Assembly: GCA_030412805.1 (NCBI GenBank)
Contig: JASJFJ010000004.1
Span: 2,480,001 to 2,544,000, forward strand
From: Westerdykella aurantiaca
Lineage: Eukaryota; Ascomycota; Dothideomycetes; Pleosporales; Sporormiaceae
Reading direction: 5' to 3'
DNA length: 64,000 nucleotides
Below, one piece after another: positions 56,913-64,000 of this stretch (position 1 is the stretch's first letter; every line of letters begins with the position of its first letter). The notes below the pieces were generated by a model, which searched no databases, was not told where the DNA came from, and worked only from the letters and a program-made list of their open reading frames with translations. Made by a program: the position numbers and the translations under genes.

Positions 56913-59550
56913 AGACAATGGAATTGCTCAGCAATGTCGATTAAAGAATGGAAGGCAACCCAGCCAGTGGGGAATAAAAGAAAGTAATTACAAGGTTGCT
57001 AAGAAAACAAAAGACTGAAGCCGATTGAACAGGAGCGGATGAAGCCCATGACAGCTCGGGGGCGTAGGGACAAGATATACGGGTTGGACATGACAAGAAA
57101 CGAGCGGTTCCCGGGCCAACTGGGGAGCATGGTTGATTGGAGTGGCAGGAGATTGTGTGGAAAGCGTTTTCAAACTGGAGTCCTGCAGCTAAGTTTTGAT
57201 CGTCGCCATGGTTGAGGTCCGCTTTGGACGCCAAAATGTTTGGAAAATCCATGGTGCGAGACGTGCTAGGCCTGAAGCGGAAGGGGGGAGAGTGTGGGCA
57301 AGATCTGGCCGGCCGGAAGAGGTGTGATCTGGAGCGACCCTGCATGAATTTGGTCGACGTTTTGGTGCGGAGGGGAGGCAGTTTCAAAACTGGACGCGTT
57401 AGAGGGGAGGCTCGTGCTGCAGCTTGGGCGAAGCGAGACGTTTGACAGTGTTTGGAGGACCAAACAAGCTCATCCGGAGTCCGTTAACGAGCGGGCGCTA
57501 ATGTCGAAAACGAGGTGCCAGGCGCTTGGGGTGATCTGTGAACTCAGTTGAACGGTGAACTGTTCCTTGATGGTTCGGTGCTCCGAAGATCGCCAGCGGC
57601 ATGCATATGAACAGACCAGACAGGTCACAAGTGACAATTGTGTCGATGCATCATCCATCGAGTACGGAGTAAGGGCCAGCACAACATACAGCAGCATTCA
57701 CACAAAGAGCTGTCTGGCAAGAAATTGACTGCGCATAGACATGCGATTTGAGGTGACGTCTCGACGGAGTCACACTGACACGCAGAAACAGACCGCCATT
57801 CTCTCTCGCCATCTGCGGGTTTTGAGACGTACGAAACGACGTCGAGTGGCCGGAAGCACAACGATCCGTTCGGCGCATCAACGGACAGGCTTGGCAAGGC
57901 GTTCGGAAAAAGTCGCAGGCTTGGGTGGACAGTAGTGGTGGAGACTAGTAGGAAACTGGAGACCAGGCGGGCCAGCAGAGAGCCGAAGAAAGCTGCTGGG
58001 AAGCCTGAGAGATAGGAACGGTGCTCAAACAAGGTGGGCGTGAAGTGACACGGAGCCTGTGTCAGGTGGCTGGAGGGTCTTGGCGGGCAGGTGTGCCAGT
58101 CAAGACAACCTGAAGCCCCCGGGGGGTCACAAATCATAAAATGGAGGGAACGACATGTTAAAGAGCGAGCGCGTGCCCGGCGCATTATTGAAGACGGCGG
58201 ACGATGCGGCGGGTTTAATTCGTAGTGTGCATGCCATTGGCCGCGCGGTACGGGTTGCGGTGGTGGGAAATTGATGAGCTGGCGGGTGGTGCAACTGGCA
58301 ACGCGGACGGACGAGGAAGAAGCACCTAATCCGACCTCGAGGCTTCGGAACCTTTGGTGACCTTTGGTGACTACTGACTGCTCCCGGTGTCTTCTGGGTG
58401 CTCTGGCCCCTTATTCACCGATGACCAAGGGACGATGACGATTCCGATCCAGGTCACCGACCACACACCCTACGCTACCCTTACGCATCCATCTGAGAGG
58501 CTTGCCAGCCCACGAAGATAATTGCGAACGCCCCCCTCGGGCGCCTTTTCCACCAGAAGAACACCGTGTGCAGCGGCAGATCCTCAGCAGTCTGCCTCTC
58601 CTTCTCCCTCACCCAAAAGAGTGGTCCTCCGGAGTGGTGGTCCCCTCCCATCAATCAAGCTCCTTCCACACCTCGACACCTTCACACCTTGACACCCGCG
58701 ACGTGCCATTTGACCAGCTTCTTCATGCAACACTCGCATGAAGGACCGTCACGCGCGGGCTGCATCTCCCCCGCCTCCAAGCCGCCGTCCCCGTAACTTT
58801 GCAGCCACCTAATTCATCTGCGTGCTCGAGGAGGCTATTACCCCGCTTCTTGCCTTGCCTCTGGCCCAGTAACCCCCGGGTACCGGTACATTCACCTGTC
58901 CCCCAGACTCCCCAGACTCCACGTTTCTCCACGCTGCCATTCACCCTCCCCTTCGTACCGGTACCCCCAGCGCTGTCCATTGTCTCCAAAGTGCCGGCTG
59001 CTGCACCCAACTCCATCCCCGTCCCATGCCCTCCATTTCCTCCCATTCGCTCGCCTGCCTGCACACCTGGCCCTTCTTGTATTCCATGTACTTTGATCAG
59101 CGTCCGCACCCGGCCCAGGCCATCTGCATGCCTGGCTGCCCGCTCTGCTTGCTTGAATATCATGACCAGCTACCGCCTTCGCCGTGTATCCAAAAGTCCC
59201 CCTTTGCGTGCTGTCCCCAGTTTGACCTTTCGACTATGACCTTGCGCCTAGAGCCCAACTAGCTCCTCCAACTGCGCGCCGCTGCTCTTATGTCGCCTCG
59301 CACAGCCATGAGCCCCTCGTCTGCCGTGTCGTGAGTCCCTTCTCTAGCCTTACCTGCGTACCGCATCTCGGAAGCTGTCTCTCGTTCCTTCACACACCCA
59401 CTCACTCACTCATTCACTCACGCCCACACACACTCCCTCTCTCTGGGCACCAGTCCTGGACATTGGGTACCGAGTATCGGTGATCGGTGAACCGAGCGCG
59501 CTTCACTTCACTGCTCGCGACCTCCACCGTATGCGCTGACGTCGTGCCCG
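56913..59550. other. 2.6-kb gene-free region between divergent Myb-type genes
   Basis: Upstream DNA of both Myb/SANT genes. CT-rich stretches lie at about 58570-58720 and 58880-59060. CACTCACTCACTCATTCACTC repeats lie near 59398-59420. No gene recognised. Confidence 0.45.
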
Positions 59551-60494
59551 ATGTTTCACAGTTCTTCCCCCGCTGCCAAACGCAGTCTGAAACCAACTCC
59601 GGCCGCATCAAACCCTCAGCAGAACACCACCTTCACCACCTCTGCCGAGCCGCCGAGCCTCCAAGCTGCTGTTCCCGTAGGTCAAGGTCAAGCCCAAAGC
59701 CAATCTCAAGAGTCCATGGGGCCCTTCCCACGTCCCTCGACGCCCGCAACTTCGAAGAAGCGCAAATCTGTGAGCGTGCCGTCCGACCAGATGACGGGCA
59801 CCGCGACCTCATCGAGCGCTCCCGCGACGGGGACAACCGCGACGCAGGCGCAAGAAGCCGATGCGCCTGCCGGACAGGAGCCCAAGGTCAAGAAGAGTCG
59901 AACCAACACGCCTTGGACGCCGGCCGAGGAGCAGAGGCTCAAGACCATGAGAGATGCGGGAAATAGTTGGAGCGAGATCGCAAAGGTAAGAGACCAGCAT
60001 GGGGGTGGTTCGAATTCGAAACCCCGAGAAAGACGCGGACCCAAAGACCAGTTTGGTGACTGGCGACTAACTCGAGGATTCCAGACATTTCCTCAGCGAA
60101 CAGAAGGGAGCGTGAAGAAACACTGGTACAAGGTAGTCGCGACACCGTCCCCTTCGGCCATATAGCAATGTTGCTGATGTATGTTGGCGGGACAGGATAT
60201 GCACTATGCCGAATTCGCTGAAGACGAGGTGGGTCTGCACCTGCCACCACCTTGCACCTGCGTTTCTACCATTCCATTGGGATCAGTCACTGACCAGCGC
60301 GAGAAGAGTGCGGCGCTTCTTGCAGCGATCAAGGAGTACGACCAGAACAAGTGGAAAGTAATCGGACAGAAAGTCGGCAAGCCAGCAAAAGTAGGCCGCA
60401 CCCTGGGTGCCGTAATTCGAAGGGGTGGCGTTGACTGACTGTGTGGTAGGCCTGCGAACAATATGCAAAGGAGCATTTTGGTGGAAAAGTTTGA
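59551..60494 (+). CDS. Myb/SANT two-repeat DNA-binding protein, 214 aa
   Basis: Five exons: 59551-59985, 60085-60132, 60196-60228, 60307-60390 and 60450-60494; the joined frame is 645 nt. A Gln/Ser/Pro-rich N-terminus with KKRKSVSVP and KVKKSR basic patches (likely nuclear import) precedes the first Myb-like repeat, NTPWTPAEEQRLKTMRDAG... NSWSEIAKTFPQRTEGSVKKHWY. A second repeat follows: SAALLAAIKEYDQNKWKVIGQ...KVGKPAKACEQYAKEHF. The three small exons (48, 33 and 45 nt) are supported because each keeps frame and joins conserved motifs. The acceptor of intron 3 is ambiguous: 60306, 60302 and 60297 also end in AG and the in-frame choices would add RE or K residues. I believe this family is widespread in Pezizomycotina, but its role is not known to me. 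Confidence 0.83.
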
Positions 60495-62940
60495 AACAGG
60501 CACGGGCGCGCGATGCAGAGTTTCGGATTTAGCGGGTAGGGTCCTCTTTATGATACCAGCTCTCTTCCTTATATAGAGCATTGCATGTGCAGACACCTCT
60601 GTCGGCATCCGCTCGTCGTTTCTTGGAGTCCTCGGACCATGGTCTTGGCTGGGTGGATATACGAGGTAACTTTCGAGGTAACTTCTGTGAGCCTGCTTCG
60701 GGGCCAAAAGGCGGACTCTTAACAGGCTTCTCTTCTTCTCGGTCTCTCCTCTTCTCTCCTCTTTTCGTGCCGATTCCCAGGTCTTGTCTATCTCTTTCAT
60801 ACTCTCTCGGGCAAGGTAATGGCGGCGAGGTACGCCAGTCGCGTGTGTATATGCACAATATCTCTCGATAAAGTTTCGATAAAGTCAGACACTGGCTCCC
60901 GGGCCCCAACAAACCCAAGCTTTCGTTGAACGCAAATCTACCCGGCATTCTGGTGAATGGTTACGGTAATCCTGGATCGGCCTAGCAGGCCAGCTCGTTT
61001 CGTTTTTGTTTTCAAAGTCCCTTGCGAACGTCCGCTGTGGGATTACATGGTAACGGTCAGTGAACACATCTTTTTGGAGAAACAAGCAGTGGCTTGCTAC
61101 CGTTAACAGATCAAGACTACGCGACATCGCTGACTTCAGTCCCACATGCGGCAGCCTGCCGCCATGAGGCCACACGATGCAGGCACACTTGTCACATACG
61201 GGTGGTTGACAACCCGCGTACCAGCGCTGCAGCGTCGTTGATATTGAGGCTGGCTGGCAGACCCTAATCTTGATCGTCTTTGTTCCTTGCATACTGGACT
61301 GGACACTGGTCTATGAACCAGCGCCCTGGCTACTCACCCGAAGCGGGCCCACGAGCCGTGTCCTGTGCACAGCCAGACGTTCAGTCAAGGGATTCGGAAT
61401 CGCAGGTGGTGCTGTGGGCGAGCAGAATCCATGTTCGCAGTCCAACACTCGATGACGGGGCGCCAAGCCGAGGCGAGTGTCGAACAGATTGCCAAAAACA
61501 AGACGGAGATGGCATGGCAGGGCACACTGCTCAGGGACTCTCCCGCCCGCGTTTCCATGGCTTGGGCCACTTGTGACTTGACGTGTTCGCCTCGGCGGGG
61601 TGGCTTCCGCATGTACACAGCACCTACATACGAACAACCTATCTGGATCTGTCGTGGTTGTCATCTGCGCGCAGCACGCAAGCCGATGCGCTGAAAGGAA
61701 GCAAGACGAGGAGGCGACGGAATCAGGACCACTCCTCGTTCGTGATGTAGCCGACTGCATTGCACCCGCGGTGAGCGCCGCTCAACAACCCCCGACCGGT
61801 GTACCTCAACCACCAGCAGTGCAGCGATACAATTGCATAGGTAGGCGAGGGCCGTGGGAAGAGATAGGTCAGGACCGTGGATTTGGCGTGGCTTCACGAG
61901 GGAAGCTTCAAGCAGCGAATCCGGATGAGGGATACGGTACAGCCTAAACCGGCTAATAGATGAGTTCATCGCAGAAACCTTGGTACTAGGTAGGTCACAG
62001 GCGGAGGCTGAGAGGCTCGTGTTCGTTGGAGACGGCATCATCAATAATGGCCCTAGTCTACTGGCAGGCTTCCAGACTGGGAGAGGAAGGCCGGGCGGAG
62101 TAGGACAAAAAAGGCCTGCCGTCGCGATATGGAAATGAGGATGGCTCTTTTGGGAGGAAGATCCAGTGGCAGCACCTGCAGGTATCCGCGAGTAGCTCAG
62201 AGCTGGGCGGAGTCGTCGAGACGGTCGAGTTGCAGCGATCACGTGTACCCCTTGGAAGTCCCCAGCCGGTCAGCGATCCGCTTGGGACCCCGGACGTGGT
62301 GAGCATGGTGGTCACTGTGGTGTTGGAGGCCCCGGGGGCCGGGGCGCCTTTGTCGACCACCTACTACCTAGTTCTGGGCAGTGGGCAGCTCTGACCTCGT
62401 CGACGTCGGACAGATCATGGTCGAGCGGTAGGCCCCAGGGTCCCTGTGCCGAGACCCACGTCACTTGGAGCCTTTTGAAGAGCGACCGTTGGATGACTGA
62501 CTCTGCGCCTGCGCCTGCGCTTGATGAGTTCCCTGGCGTGCCTGGATTCCTGGAAGCTCCTACGAGGCGCGCCGCCGTGCATCGTGGACGAGCAGTCGCG
62601 CCCCGACGATGCAGGTCGCGCGCATGGGCGGCGCTGCAGTCGAGCGAAGGGCGAGCGAAGGGCGAGCGGACGCGCAAAATGAGTGCAGCATCGCGAGATT
62701 ATGGAGCAAGCCGGGAGGCGGACGAGGTAAACTCTGAGGGCGAATAGGTGGGCCATCCGGACTCTGGAGGTGCGCTAGAAATTGGGGAGTGCATGTGTGT
62801 TGTTACTTGTCGATGGGTCCTAGAATGGTCACGATACTGTGTGTAAAGGTCACGTGGTATCAGTCAGTACCTACCTAGGCACGCAGCAGGTATCTTACCT
62901 CACAACAGGCGCTCTCTCGAATTCGCTTACGTTGTTCTGC
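60495..62940. other. gene-free region before the right-hand AT-rich block
   Basis: Ordinary base composition with many overlapping random frames (for example 61661-62242). None has a recognisable domain or intron structure. No RNA gene recognised. Confidence 0.45.
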
Positions 62941-64000
62941 TTACGTTACTTTAAAACAGTGTATTAAACAAAGATAGGTCCGTGCACTACTTACAAATTC
63001 TAGCTCTTTAAAAGAGCGCCTAATTTTTAATAGTACACTTTTTATATAACTATAGCCTAGTTGCAAAATTTTAGGTTTTGTATTTAAAACACAACTATAT
63101 ATCTAAAAAACTAAAATTTAAAAATTTGTTTAATAAAAACTCTAGATAGACATATTCTAAGCTAGAAATAAAAAAAATTAACTTTTTTAAATAAGTTGTT
63201 TTTCTATAGTAAAGGTTTATACAAGGTTACTTTTAAAAATAGCTAGTTAGAACTTTTTTACTAAAACTTTTTCTACTTTACGCTTCTAGTAGTAGTAGTA
63301 GACAATACAATATCTAGAAAACTATCTAAAACTATAGGCTACTTACTATTACGTATAGAAAACAACTTTCTAAGTTGTAGAATAATGCAAGCATGCCTAA
63401 GTAGTATTCTAGCTAGAAAAAAGCAAAAACTAGAAAAAATTAAAAAAAACTACTTTTACTAACATAGTGTGATGGGCTCCATCACATGCGCTACGCCGAG
63501 GGCGTAGCTGGCATCACGTGGCTCCTGATATTGCCTAACATTGGTTCTAATCGGTATATTGTTGTTCCGCTCCGTAGCAGCCTACATAGAGTCGAGCTAA
63601 GGCTACTCCTTAGCTCTCTAGCAAATCCACTCTGTTATAACGGCATCTTTGATCGGTTATCTGTGTACAGTTATCTGTGCAGCCCTCTAGGTCTATCCTA
63701 TTACACATAGAACTTTACAAAAAAAGTAGGATTTTTTGTTTTCTAAGCTAGAGCTGTATTAGATAGAGTAGATCTAAAATTTCTATTAAGTAGAAAGTAG
63801 AATTTTATACTAGGTAATATTTTAGCTATAGAAAAGCTAAAATTTAGTAAAAGCTTAGTAAAAGTTACTATATATTAGAGCACTATAACGTTTTAGGCGC
63901 TCTGCTACTGCGCAACCTTGCGTACAGAATTTGCGTAACTAATACAATGCTAGGACCTCTAGAGGTAAAAAAACACGCGCAGCGCGCAGAGCGCCCGTAA
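62941..64000. repeat. AT-rich, RIP-like degraded repeat block, continues beyond the window
   Basis: Composition changes sharply near 62940, from ordinary to AT-rich DNA dense in CTAG, TAG and TAAA words, like the Copia/Gypsy nest. It hosts the solo LTR. An 11-bp inverted pair (AGAGCGCCTAA at 63013-63023; TTAGGCGCTCT at 63893-63903) may mark the ends of a degraded DNA element, but this is weak. Confidence 0.6.
63468..63705 (+). mobile_element. solo LTR of the gag-only element family, 238 bp
   Basis: Starts TGTGATGGG, ends CCTATTACA, and is flanked by CATAG on both sides (63463-63467 and 63706-63710). It matches the reverse complement of the 269-bp LTRs at 47379 and 48886 but has one, not two, copies of a 31-bp unit, plus scattered single-base differences. 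With target duplication intact and no interior, it is the product of recombination between two LTRs of a former full element. Confidence 0.94.

Noticed and set aside
61661..62242. 193-codon minus-strand frame
   Set aside because: Several overlapping frames of similar length exist in the same GC-rich spacer; no domain or conserved motif.
1..64000. tRNA, rRNA and CRISPR features
   Set aside because: Searched by eye for T-loop (GTTCGAATC-like) sequences with matching stems, rRNA core words and evenly spaced repeats; none held up. A covariance-model search would be more sensitive for tRNA and snoRNA.

Overview
The window is nuclear DNA from a filamentous ascomycete (Pezizomycotina; a Dothideomycete is my best guess, not proven). 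The evidence is many short introns (about 41-99 bp) with GT...AG ends and CTAAC/CTGAC-like branch sites, pyrimidine-rich 5' flanks, fungal-only protein families, and a long AT-rich block of LTR retrotransposons degraded in the manner of repeat-induced point mutation (RIP).

Layout. Positions 1-38275 are an ordinary gene-bearing region: the 3' end of an acidic protein (3-80, +); an unrecognised 326-aa protein (1292-2425, -); a SAM + HMG-box + fungal transcription-factor-type protein (4905-7555, +); a 658-aa fungal protein of unknown function (8306-10347, -); the RNA polymerase III subunit Rpc17/RPC9 (13156-14034, +); the box C/D snoRNP core protein NOP58 (14479-16393, -), divergent from an Arp10/Arp11-type actin-related protein (16677-18398, +); a MITE-like element with a perfect 9-bp target duplication (18847-19214); a C2H2 zinc-finger protein (19646-21219, -); a 14-TM MFS transporter (22062-24280, -); a sulfatase (24717-26629, -); and two long fungal proteins of unknown function facing away from each other (27517-30657, - and 32624-36812, +). 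The genes are a mixed housekeeping and regulatory set with no sign of a co-regulated pathway, although RNA synthesis and ribosome biogenesis (Rpc17, NOP58) sit side by side.

Positions 38281-52437 are one transposon nest that can be resolved to the base. A RIP-degraded Copia element (228-bp LTRs, target duplication GTCTA) contains a RIP-degraded Ty3/Gypsy element (40125-46846, 461-bp LTRs, duplication TTAAC) and, separately, an undamaged gag-only LTR element (47379-49154, apparently identical 269-bp LTRs, open 355-codon gag). All three lie on the minus strand. A solo LTR of the gag-only family, in the opposite orientation and with its own duplication (CATAG), sits at 63468-63705 in a second AT-rich block that begins near 62940.

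Between the two AT-rich blocks lie two Myb/SANT-type proteins (55773-56912, - and 59551-60494, +) in otherwise gene-poor DNA. No tRNA, rRNA or CRISPR array was recognised. Exon boundaries were derived by hand from frame continuity and splice consensus; they are inferences, although every multi-exon model given here closes in frame.
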